DNA of 64,000 nucleotides from Parvularcula sp039822105. GTDB taxonomy: Bacteria > Pseudomonadota > Alphaproteobacteria > Caulobacterales > Parvularculaceae. The stretch covers positions 124,001-188,000 of the forward strand of contig JBCBMW010000004.1 of the NCBI GenBank assembly GCA_039822105.1. Direction: 5' to 3'. Each line of letters begins with the position of its first letter. Position 1 is the first letter of the stretch. The notes under the pieces are model-generated. The model did no database searches. It was not told the DNA's origin and saw nothing but the letters and a program-made list of their open reading frames with translations. The position numbers and the translations under genes are program-made. Of the stretch, positions 34,317 to 41,947 are shown piece by piece.

Positions 34317-34976
34317 ATGAGTATGCGTTTTGTTGTCTGTGTTGCGGTGTTCTGTGGGCTGCTCAGCGGCTGTGCGACCCTCACTGAAGAAGAGTGCCAG
34401 ATCCTCAACTGGGAGGCGGAGGGCCGAGAGGCAGGGGAGTTTGGCGGCGGGCCGACGAGCTATTCGCGGCTGGCTTCACAGTGCAGCCGCTATGCAATTG
34501 CGCCGGACTACGATGCCTTTGAACGCGGACGGCAGCAGGGCCTTGTCCGCTTTTGCACGCCCGATGGTGTTTACATCGCTGGGTTGGCCGGGCGCGGGAG
34601 CACCGCCCAGTGTGCCGCGGGCGATCCCAACCTAACCCTCATCCACCAAACCGCCCTCAACTACACCCGCGCCACGAGAGAGTTATCACGGGCACGGAAC
34701 GCTCTTGAGCAATCCATCCGCTACCGCAACAACGCGCGCGAGGATGTGTTCAACCTCCGCCGGCGGCTGCGCGATGAGGAGGATCCGGAGGAGATTGAGA
34801 ACCTCGAACGCCGCTTACGGAGAGAACTGCGCTTGATCTCTCAGTATGAGATCGACGAGGCGCGCCTGTTCTTTGAGATCGCAGACAGGGAACGCGCCTT
34901 GACCCGTGCTGAGTTTGATCTTGACCGTGTGCGTTCTGAATTCGGCCTCGGATTTGGGCCGTACTCGTACTATTAG
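34317..34976 (+). CDS. DUF2799 lipoprotein
   Basis: A 219-residue protein with lipobox LLSGC (Cys19). Residues 23-105 match DUF2799: EEECQILNWEAEGREAGEFGG, paired Cys in LASQCSRYAI, RGRQQGLVRFCTPDGVYIAGLAGRG-like spacing and a final Cys. Beyond residue 110 a long charged coiled coil extends (ELSRARNALEQSI, RRRLRDEEDPEEIENLERRL). Function is unknown. GGAGGG lies nine bases before the ATG. It follows lolD, an apt place for an exported lipoprotein. Confidence 0.8.
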   Translation: MSMRFVVCVAVFCGLLSGCATLTEEECQILNWEAEGREAGEFGGGPTSYSRLASQCSRYAIAPDYDAFERGRQQGLVRFCTPDGVYIAGLAGRGSTAQCAAGDPNLTLIHQTALNYTRATRELSRARNALEQSIRYRNNAREDVFNLRRRLRDEEDPEEIENLERRLRRELRLISQYEIDEARLFFEIADRERALTRAEFDLDRVRSEFGLGFGPYSYY

Positions 34977-35230
34977 GCCATCATTCCGAGGAAGACATAG
35001 CCAAGGACGAAGATCGCGCCGATCAGGACCACAGTCAAAAACAACCGGAACACGGTCGATGTGGTGTAGCTGATGCTCACTGCGATCATGGCGAGCGGCA
35101 AGATCGCGTAAATGAAGACCGTCTCGAGTGACGGCATGCCTTCGCTCGGGGTCAGCGGCGCCAAGATCCCGACGATGATCATCACGATCCCTGCGATGGA
35201 GACGATCGCGCTGGCTAGAAATCGCAGCAT
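34973..35230 (-). CDS. small membrane protein, three spans
   Basis: An 85-residue hydrophobic protein: MLRFLASAIVSIAGIVMIIVGIL, then VFIYAILPLAMIAVSI, then RLFLTVVLIGAIFVLGYVFLG give three likely spans. I do not recognise the family. The ATG has GGGAGGG nine bases upstream, which supports translation. Its stop overlaps the DUF2799 stop by four bases in convergent orientation. Confidence 0.65.
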   Translation of the reverse strand: MLRFLASAIVSIAGIVMIIVGILAPLTPSEGMPSLETVFIYAILPLAMIAVSISYTTSTVFRLFLTVVLIGAIFVLGYVFLGMMA

Positions 35231-35294
35231 GGTGTGCCCTCCCAATTGGCCCCGCTCTTGGCTTGATGAAACCAGTGCAGCCGGGCGCCGTCCA

Positions 35295-35320
35295 CAAAAA
35301 AGCCCCGCCAAGGCGGGGCT
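35295..35320 (-). terminator. Rho-independent terminator
   Basis: AGCCCCGCC (35301-35309) and GGCGGGGCT (35312-35320) form a nine-base stem with a two-base gap. On the minus strand it is followed by six T (35295-35300). It lies 27 bases after the stop of the Ala/Glu-rich lipoprotein gene, which is thus a monocistronic unit. Confidence 0.9.
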
Positions 35321-35346
35321 TCTTCGTGTTCAGTTAGCGTTTGAGC

Positions 35347-35778
35347 TTACTGCTCGGTGCCGTCAGTGGCCGCTTCGACCTCGTCAGAAGCCTCTTCGAC
35401 AGCGGCTTCAACGTCAGCGGCGAGGCCTTCCATGGCGCCCATCGCGCCGTCGACCATAGCTTCAGCTTCTTCAGCTGCGCCTTCGACAGCGGCTTCAGCT
35501 TCTGCAGCCATCTCTTCGCCAGCAGCTTCGACGTCAGCGGCCATGTCAGCAGCGGCTTCCTCAACGTCAGCAGCAGCCTCTTCCATGGCTTCGACCATGC
35601 CTTCGGCTTCCGCAGCAGCTTCAGCTTCGACCGCCTCTTCAGCTGGCGCTTCTTCAGCAGCTTCTTCGACTTCGGCCTCCATGGCCTCCATCACTTTGTC
35701 TTTCATTTCAGTGGCTTGGTCGCAAGCTGCGATAGCAAGAAGCGATGCCGCGCCAGCGAGCAGAGCAAGTTTGTTCAT
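35347..35778 (-). CDS. highly acidic Ala/Glu-rich lipoprotein
   Basis: A 143-residue protein. MNKLALLAGAASLLAIAAC is a lipoprotein signal with Cys19. From residue 30 onward it is nearly all Ala, Glu, Met, Val and Asp in heptad-like runs (for example EEAAADVEEAAADMAADVEA), with no Arg at all and Lys only at 3, 26 and 28. A long, strongly negative helix or coiled coil in the envelope is expected. GGGGAACC precedes the ATG, and it has its own terminator. Function is unknown; an abundant structural or cation-binding role is speculation. Confidence 0.75.
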   Translation of the reverse strand: MNKLALLAGAASLLAIAACDQATEMKDKVMEAMEAEVEEAAEEAPAEEAVEAEAAAEAEGMVEAMEEAAADVEEAAADMAADVEAAGEEMAAEAEAAVEGAAEEAEAMVDGAMGAMEGLAADVEAAVEEASDEVEAATDGTEQ

Positions 35779-35870
35779 GGTGGTTCCCCAAGGTCAGATT
35801 TCCCTAACCGCGTTTTAAGATAAACTGACCAACACGCAAGCTCGCGTTGAGGTTTGGTTAGCAATTGGCG

Positions 35871-37757
35871 TTAACCAGCCGCTGCAGCGGACGCTTCTTC
35901 ATAAGCGTCGCTGACTTCAAGCCATTGTTCTTCAGCGGTTTCGAGCGCTTTGACGTGGTCGGCGCGCTCTTTGTTGAGGCTGGCGGCGCGGCCTGGATCT
36001 TTCTCGTAAAGCGCAGGGTCAGCGAGGGCGTCGTCGAGTTTGGCGATCGCGGAGGAGAGGCGATCCATCTCTTTCTCGGCGGCTTGCACCTTTTTCTTCA
36101 GCGGCTGCAGCGCTTTGCGCTTCTCCGCGGCCTCACGCCGACGATCGGCACCGGTTTCGGCCTGAGGTTTGTCTCTCGCGCTGCTCCGCCGTTCGAGCGA
36201 GAGAATCCGCTGGCGATAGTCATCGAGACTGTCATCGAGATGATGCACGCCGCCGCCGCGCACTTCCCATAGGGCGTCTGCCACCGCCTCGGCGAGGTGC
36301 GCGTCGTGGGTGATCAGCAGCACGGCGCCTTCATAGGTGTTGAGCGCTTCGATCAGCGCATCGCGGCTGTCGATGTCGAGGTGGTTGGTCGGCTCATCGA
36401 GGATCATCATGTGGGGATGATCAAAAGTGATCAGCCCAAAGAGGAGGCGTGCCTTCTCACCACCGGAGAGTTTCTCCACCTTCGTGTCGGCCTTCTGCGG
36501 CCCAAAGCCGATTTGCGCTGTCCGGGCCCGAACTTCGGCTTCTGTGCCCTCGGGCATCAGCACCCGAACATGGTCGTAAGCGGATTGTTTGGGCTTGAGT
36601 TCATCGACCTGGTGCTGGGCGAAGTAGGCGACTTTCAGTTTCTTGTGTTTGTAGAGGTTGCCCTCAAGCGGTGTGAGTCGCCCCGCGATGGCTTTCACCA
36701 GCGTGGACTTGCCTTGACCGTTCGCACCGAGGATTGCCACGCGGTCGTCACTATCAATCCGTAGGGTGATGTCCCGAAGAACCGGGTTGCCTTCTTCATA
36801 ACCGATATGGGCCTGCTCCAGCCGGACAATCGGCGGCGCCATGGGCGGCTTGGGGGAGGGGAAGTGGAACGGCGTCGTCCGTTCCGCGATAGGCAGGTCC
36901 ACCGTGGCCAGTTTCTCGATCGCCTTCACACGGCTTTGCGCTTGCTTCGCTTTCGAGGCCTTGGCCTTAAACCGGTCGACAAAGGCCTGCATATGGGCGC
37001 GTTGCGCCTCGATCTTCTCCGCCCGTGCGCTGGCGAGGCGCGCCTGTTCCGCGCGCCGCCGGGCATAGGTGTCGTAACTGCCCACGTGGACGGAGAGTTT
37101 CTTGTGGTCCAGCGCCAAGATATGGCTGACCGAGCGATTAAGAAGCCCGCGATCGTGGCTGATGATAATCGCTGAGTACGGATATTTGGCGAGATAGGTC
37201 TCAAGCCAGGCGGCACCCTCAAGGTCGAGATAGTTGGTCGGCTCATCGAGAAGCAGAAGGTCCGGTTTAGCGAAAAGCACGCCCGCCAATGCCACCCGCA
37301 TCCGCCATCCGCCTGAGAACTCAGCGCAGGCGCGGGCCTGCTCTGCCGTTGAGAACCCAAGGCCAGAAAGCACCGATGCCGCGCGCGCTTCTGCCGAATG
37401 CGCTTCTATGTCGGCAAGGCGCGTCTGGATCTCGGCGATCGCCATGGGATCAGCCTCGGTTTCCATCCGTACCATGAGCGATGTTCGCTCCTCATCGGCG
37501 CGCAAGACCGTGTCGAGGAGGCTGTCTTGGGTAGCGGGCGCTTCCTGCGCCACCCCGCCGATCCGTGCCCCGGGCCTGATCGAAACCGATCCGTCATCAG
37601 GGCTGATCTCGTCACGGATGAGGCGGAAGAGGGTGGATTTCCCCGTCCCGTTGCGCCCGGTGAACCCCACCGTCCAGCCGTCAGAGATCATGGCCGTTGC
37701 TTGCTCGAACAGCGGGCGTCCTTCGATCCGGTAGGTGAGGTCATTGATGTGCAGCAT
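35871..37757 (-). CDS. ABC-F family ATPase (YheS-like)
   Basis: A 628-residue soluble protein with two ABC domains. The first has GRNGTGKSTLF, FSGGWRMRVALAGVLF and DEPTNYLDLE; the second GANGQGKSTLV, LSGGEKARLLFGLITF and DEPTNHLDID. The linker helix pair (about 240-300, Arg/Lys/Gln-rich) is the part that enters the ribosomal E site, and a coiled-coil C terminus extends from about residue 540. YheS is the closest type I can recognise. Antibiotic protection is not indicated by the sequence. Confidence 0.9.
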   Translation of the reverse strand: MLHINDLTYRIEGRPLFEQATAMISDGWTVGFTGRNGTGKSTLFRLIRDEISPDDGSVSIRPGARIGGVAQEAPATQDSLLDTVLRADEERTSLMVRMETEADPMAIAEIQTRLADIEAHSAEARAASVLSGLGFSTAEQARACAEFSGGWRMRVALAGVLFAKPDLLLLDEPTNYLDLEGAAWLETYLAKYPYSAIIISHDRGLLNRSVSHILALDHKKLSVHVGSYDTYARRRAEQARLASARAEKIEAQRAHMQAFVDRFKAKASKAKQAQSRVKAIEKLATVDLPIAERTTPFHFPSPKPPMAPPIVRLEQAHIGYEEGNPVLRDITLRIDSDDRVAILGANGQGKSTLVKAIAGRLTPLEGNLYKHKKLKVAYFAQHQVDELKPKQSAYDHVRVLMPEGTEAEVRARTAQIGFGPQKADTKVEKLSGGEKARLLFGLITFDHPHMMILDEPTNHLDIDSRDALIEALNTYEGAVLLITHDAHLAEAVADALWEVRGGGVHHLDDSLDDYRQRILSLERRSSARDKPQAETGADRRREAAEKRKALQPLKKKVQAAEKEMDRLSSAIAKLDDALADPALYEKDPGRAASLNKERADHVKALETAEEQWLEVSDAYEEASAAAAG

Positions 37758-37939
37758 AGAGCGGAGCGCCCTAGGCGCTCACGGCAGCGGAGGGAAGCAC
37801 GGAAGAACAAGCATTGCGAGACCCAGCTGATGGGTTGGGATTTGCCCGGGATCGCGGGAGGCGTGTTCTGGGCTGAAAGCCATAGGACTTCGGTTTCCCG
37901 GCCGCAGCATGACGTTGCAGCAAGGCAGTGGATTTCATA

Positions 37940-37968
37940 TTGACCACGAGTGTAGTCAAAATTACGGT
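37940..37968 (+). promoter_or_regulatory. blaI promoter with BlaI-type operator
   Basis: TTGACC (37940-37945) and TACGGT (37963-37968) are 17 bases apart. Within the spacer, GACCACGAGTGTAGTC (37942-37957) matches the BlaI/MecI dyad GACTACA-TGTAGTC type, with the right half intact and one mismatch in the left. It lies 29 bases before the blaI ATG, a typical autoregulatory position. Confidence 0.7.
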
Positions 37969-37996
37969 CTGGTGACGTCACTATGGGGTGAGATGC

Positions 37997-38365
37997 ATGC
38001 GCATCACTGATGCCGAACTGTCCGTGATGGATGTTCTTTGGGCGGAGCCGGGGCTCGGCGCTGCGGAGGTGGCCGCCCGGATCGAGGGCAAGTCTTGGTC
38101 GGCCAAGACAGTCAAAACGCTGCTCGCGCGCCTGGTGGAGAAGGGCGCTTTGCGCGCTGATCCAGAAGGACGGCGTTATCTCTACACCCCGATGATTGCG
38201 CGGGCCGAGCATCAAAAGAGCGCCGTTGGCCGACTGGCGGATAAACTGTTCGGTGGACGCGCCGCGCCCCTGGTCGCGCATCTCGCCGACGCGCGTGATC
38301 TGACTGACGACGATATCCATGAACTTGAAGATCTTGTCCGGAGACTGAAAGATGACCGCAGCTGA
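37997..38365 (+). CDS. BlaI/MecI-family repressor
   Basis: A 122-residue winged-helix repressor: MRITDAELSVMDVLWAEPGL, WSAKTVKTLLARLVEKGALR and the wing EGRRYLYTPMI are diagnostic. The C-terminal helices (about 75-122) dimerise and carry the site normally cut on induction. GGGGTGAG precedes ATG 37997. It overlaps the M56 peptidase gene by 14 bases, giving the classic BlaI/BlaR1 pair. Confidence 0.93.
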   Translation: MRITDAELSVMDVLWAEPGLGAAEVAARIEGKSWSAKTVKTLLARLVEKGALRADPEGRRYLYTPMIARAEHQKSAVGRLADKLFGGRAAPLVAHLADARDLTDDDIHELEDLVRRLKDDRS

Positions 38366-40148
38366 TCTTCTGTGGCACGGCCTGGTCACCACGTTTTGGG
38401 TCAGTGTTCTGACCATTGGTGTGTTGGCGTTGCGCAAACCTGTGACCGAGCGCTTCGGCGCCCGGGTGGCGATGCTTCTGTGGATGATCCCTTTGGCCAG
38501 GCTGCTGATGCCGACGCTTCCCCGCGCCGTTGTCGTTGAGCCTGTTCTACCCCCCGAGCCCAAACAAGCAGCCGCGCCCATGGCCGCCGCTTCGTCCGAC
38601 GAGCCTCTCGACTTCTCTCCCGAGGTTGCGGTGGAGGCCCCGGAGGCTGCTGCGATCGGGACGTTTCATTCCCGCGAGCCTGCGGCGACGCCAATGCCTG
38701 CGGAGCCGGATCTGTCCGCCGCCGCAATTGATCTTTCGCCACTCCTCATGATGCCGCCTGCGGAGTTTTTTGCGATCCTGGCCTTGAGCCTCTGGGGTGC
38801 GGGGATGATGCTTTGCGGCGCGCTCTGTTGGCTGCGCGTGCGCTCTTGGCGCGCAACGGTGCTGGCAGAGGCCAAGCCGACGCCGACTGCGCTCCAGGCC
38901 GTGATCAACCAGGCCGCGGCGCGGGCAGGGGTGCAGCTTCCGTTCCAGGCGGTGGTGAGCGGCGCAGCGGAGATGCCGCAAATTCTGGGTTTGAGAAAGC
39001 CGCTTGTCGCGCTCCCAGCCGATTTCCTCGATCGCTTCAACGCTGATGAGCAAGAGATGGCGCTGGTGCACGAGCTTGTGCATCTGAAACGCGGCGACCT
39101 CGTCATTATGCTGATGACCGAAGTGGCGTTGGCTCTGCAGTGGTTCAATCCGCTGGCCCAGCGGGTCCGCAAAGCCGTTCGCGATGATCAAGAGGCTGCG
39201 TGCGATGAAGCTGTCCGGGGCCTTGGTGTTTGTCGCCAGCGCTACGCGGCACTTCTGGTGAAGGCGGCTCGTCACGGCCGGGCGGTTCCCGCCCTGACCC
39301 TGGACCACAGCCTGAAAGAGCGGATCATGCTGATGACTTCGCCCATCAGTTCTCCCGTTGTCCGGAGCCTGTTGGCGACGACAGCTGCTGTGGGCGCCTT
39401 GGGTCTGGCGGCGGCGACCGCATCCCACACTGACGTCGAGGTGGCCCAACGCGAGGCACGCGATGTCGAGCGAGAGCCCGCGGCCGGTCCTGAGGGACAG
39501 CGCACCAGCGGCGCGGGCGATGATGCCTCCTACTGGAAGCGCTACGGCACCAGTTCGCGTGATGATCATCTCTATACGGTTCATACTGAGCGGCCGAGCG
39601 TCGATGATCCTCAGGACACGCCGCGCGACCGAACCCGCATCGTCTCGTGGAGCCATGATGAAACGACGATGGTGCTCTTGTCCGATCCGTTTGCGAAGAT
39701 CGCGCCGCCACCTGAACTCGCAGCGGATATGCCCGAGCCCCCCCAGCCGCCGACCCCGCAGGTGGAAGAGCGCCGGGTTGAGGGCGGCCGCTGGATCTTC
39801 GTTCCCGATGAGCCGGACCTCTCAGGGTTTGAAGAGGAGATGAAAGAGTTCGAGGTCCGCATGGAGGCCTGGAGCGCGCGGATGGAAGACTTTGGTGCGC
39901 GCATGGAGGCGACCGGCGATGCCGTTGAGGCCTTGGCCGAGCGTTGTGCTCGCCACCGGACCGTCAGCGAGGAGCCGAAGGTCCTCACCGAACGCGTGGA
40001 GGGGGGCAGCGACAAAGTGCGCGCCGTTTGCGCTTCGGGAGGAATGAGCCGATTCCGCGGTGCGGAAACTCGCGGCTTCGTCAACGAACAAAGCCTTTCC
40101 GAGGAGGAGAGGGCCCATTTCCAAGAGTCGATGCGCGGCCGCGGATAG
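38352..40148 (+). CDS. BlaR1/MecR1-like M56 metallopeptidase sensor, no PBP domain
   Basis: A 598-residue membrane protein. Two N-terminal spans, a Pro/Ala-rich loop, and a third span lead into the M56 domain with zinc motif HELVHLKRGD near residue 242 and the downstream Glu in DDQEAACDEAV. A fourth span lies near residue 335-355. The outer part of about 240 residues has no SxxK penicillin-binding domain; instead it is Pro-rich and then an acidic amphipathic helix (EEEMKEFEVRMEAWSARMED). So the signal sensed is unlikely to be a beta-lactam in the standard manner. Confidence 0.82.
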   Translation: MTAADLLWHGLVTTFWVSVLTIGVLALRKPVTERFGARVAMLLWMIPLARLLMPTLPRAVVVEPVLPPEPKQAAAPMAAASSDEPLDFSPEVAVEAPEAAAIGTFHSREPAATPMPAEPDLSAAAIDLSPLLMMPPAEFFAILALSLWGAGMMLCGALCWLRVRSWRATVLAEAKPTPTALQAVINQAAARAGVQLPFQAVVSGAAEMPQILGLRKPLVALPADFLDRFNADEQEMALVHELVHLKRGDLVIMLMTEVALALQWFNPLAQRVRKAVRDDQEAACDEAVRGLGVCRQRYAALLVKAARHGRAVPALTLDHSLKERIMLMTSPISSPVVRSLLATTAAVGALGLAAATASHTDVEVAQREARDVEREPAAGPEGQRTSGAGDDASYWKRYGTSSRDDHLYTVHTERPSVDDPQDTPRDRTRIVSWSHDETTMVLLSDPFAKIAPPPELAADMPEPPQPPTPQVEERRVEGGRWIFVPDEPDLSGFEEEMKEFEVRMEAWSARMEDFGARMEATGDAVEALAERCARHRTVSEEPKVLTERVEGGSDKVRAVCASGGMSRFRGAETRGFVNEQSLSEEERAHFQESMRGRG

Positions 40149-40154
40149 GCGAAC

Positions 40155-40192
40155 GCACGCGGGGCGCACACTGCCCCCAGGGCCCCGCGTGC
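40155..40192 (+). terminator. perfect 11-bp inverted repeat after the blaI-blaR1 pair
   Basis: GCACGCGGGGC (40155-40165) and GCCCCGCGTGC (40182-40192) are exact reverse complements around a 16-base loop, starting six bases after the blaR1-like stop. No T-run follows directly. It probably ends or protects the blaI-blaR1 transcript before the CoA ligase gene. Confidence 0.5.
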
Positions 40193-40263
40193 TTGCATCC
40201 TGGCGCTTCAACCCTCACGATCAGCAAAAAAATTCACAGAGCTGGCCGACCGGAGGATTTTGA

Positions 40264-41886
40264 GTGCTTGGACAAATGCAAACCACGCCGCTGCTGCTGA
40301 CTGATATTTTGAGTCAGGCGGTGCGGAACTTTCCGAACCAAGAGATTGTTACCCGCCTCGTTGAAGGGGGCATCCATCGTTACACGTTTGCGGATGCTTC
40401 AAAGCGCATCGGCAAGCTGGCCCATGCGCTGACAAAAATGGGTGTCCAAAAGGGCGACCGGATCGGTGTGGTGGGTTGGAACACGCACCGGCAGCTTGAG
40501 CTCTACTATGCAATCTCCGGCATCGGAGCGATCTGCCATACGATCAATCCGCGCCTTGGCCCTGAAAATGCCGGGTACGTTGTTGGCCACGCCGAAGATA
40601 AGATCGTCTTCTACGACGCGACGTTCGCTCCTTTGGTTGCCGCAATCGCACCGAGCCTCAGCTGTGTGGAGCGCTATGTGGAGCTGTGCCCCGAAGGCGC
40701 GGTGACGGAAAATGGTTTGGGTGCGGAGAGCTATGAGACGCTGATCGCCGACCACCCCGAAGCCTTTGAGTGGCCGAGCTTTGACGAGAACACCGCCTGT
40801 TCGATGTGCTATACGTCCGGGACGACGGGTAAGCCAAAGGGCGTGCTCTATTCGCACCGGTCGCTCGTACTGGAGGCCATTGTCTCCTGCTTGCCGACGG
40901 GCCTTGGCTGCAGCCAGGCGGACACGGTCCTGCCTGTTGTGCCGATGTTCCACGTCAACGCGTGGGGCGTTCCTTATACGGCGCTTTTGATCGGCATGAA
41001 GCTTGTCATGCCGGGCCCTGGCCTTGATGGCGCTAGCCTGCATGAGCTCATCATCCAAGAGAAAGTGACCTATGCCCTCGGTGTGCCGACGGTTTGGCTC
41101 AATCTCCTCGCCTATATCGAGTCGAACAATCTCGATCTCGGTACCCTGCGCTACAGCCTGGTTGGCGGCTCGGCGCTCAGCTCCAAGATCATCAAGGGCT
41201 ACGACAAGTATGGCGTTCGGACCCGGCAGGGCTGGGGCATGACGGAGATGTCGCCGCTCGGCACGGTGAACATGGAGACACCGGGCTTTTACGATCTGCC
41301 AGAAGATGAGCGCGTGGCGCTGCAGCTTCGTCAGGGGCAGGCGATGCCGTTTGTCGACATGCGTGTTGTGGGACCTGACGGGAACGCTCTGCCGCATGAT
41401 GGCGAGTCCGATGGGATCCTGCAGGTGCGCGGACCGTGGATTATCGAAAGCTACTTCAAAGCGGACAAGCCTGCGGTGGGTGCGGACAATTGGTTCGACA
41501 CTGGCGACGTTGCTGTGATCCATCCTGATGGCACGATGCAAATCACCGATCGCGCCAAAGACGTGATCAAGTCAGGTGGTGAATGGATCAGCTCGATCGA
41601 TATCGAGAATGTTGCGCTCAGCCATCCCGATGTCGCTCAAGCCGCTGCGCTCGGCATGCCGCACCCCAAATGGGACGAGCGGCCGCTCCTGGTGGTGCAG
41701 CTCAATGAGGGGGCTTCTGCTGACACCAAGGCCATCCAAGAGTTCGTCAACGGACAATTGCCGAAGATCAGCTGCGTTGACGATGTGCAGGTGGTGGGCG
41801 AGATCCCGCTCGGCGCGACCGGCAAGGTCCTGAAGACCAAGCTGCGTGAGCATTTTGCCGACTACACGTTGCCCACCGCGGCGTAA
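40264..41886 (+). CDS. acyl-CoA synthetase (DmdB-like medium-chain ligase)
   Basis: A 540-residue AMP-forming ligase. The P-loop-like motif is YTSGTTGKPKG, motif A8 is WFDTGDVAVIHPDGTMQITDRAKDVIKSGGEWIS, and the catalytic Lys lies in GATGKVLKTKL. The N terminus MLGQMQTTPLLLTDIL with EGGIHRYTF resembles DmdB-type 3-methylmercaptopropionate and short/medium-chain acyl ligases. GGAGG stands seven bases before the GTG start. A DmdC-like dehydrogenase is encoded at 26588-28387, but the two are not adjacent. Confidence 0.88.
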   Translation: MLGQMQTTPLLLTDILSQAVRNFPNQEIVTRLVEGGIHRYTFADASKRIGKLAHALTKMGVQKGDRIGVVGWNTHRQLELYYAISGIGAICHTINPRLGPENAGYVVGHAEDKIVFYDATFAPLVAAIAPSLSCVERYVELCPEGAVTENGLGAESYETLIADHPEAFEWPSFDENTACSMCYTSGTTGKPKGVLYSHRSLVLEAIVSCLPTGLGCSQADTVLPVVPMFHVNAWGVPYTALLIGMKLVMPGPGLDGASLHELIIQEKVTYALGVPTVWLNLLAYIESNNLDLGTLRYSLVGGSALSSKIIKGYDKYGVRTRQGWGMTEMSPLGTVNMETPGFYDLPEDERVALQLRQGQAMPFVDMRVVGPDGNALPHDGESDGILQVRGPWIIESYFKADKPAVGADNWFDTGDVAVIHPDGTMQITDRAKDVIKSGGEWISSIDIENVALSHPDVAQAAALGMPHPKWDERPLLVVQLNEGASADTKAIQEFVNGQLPKISCVDDVQVVGEIPLGATGKVLKTKLREHFADYTLPTAA

Positions 41887-41899
41887 GCCTTGAACGGAA

Positions 41900-41929
41900 A
41901 AGGGGCGCCCGCGAGGCGCCCCTTTTTTA
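41900..41929 (+). terminator. bidirectional Rho-independent terminator
   Basis: AAGGGGCGCC (41900-41909) pairs with GGCGCCCCTT (41915-41924) around a five-base loop, followed by a T-run on the plus strand and four T on the minus strand. It separates the convergent CoA ligase and AsmA genes and can serve both. Confidence 0.92.
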
Positions 41930-41947
41930 TGTCTGTGTGCTGGCGAG

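Noticed and set aside
35357..35818. Ala/Ser-rich rightward frame opposite the lipoprotein gene
   Set aside because: It is the antisense shadow of the repetitive Ala/Glu codons and has no ribosome site.
37398..37943. 181-codon rightward frame over the start of the ABC-F gene
   Set aside because: It is antisense to a certain gene and its product has no recognisable pattern.
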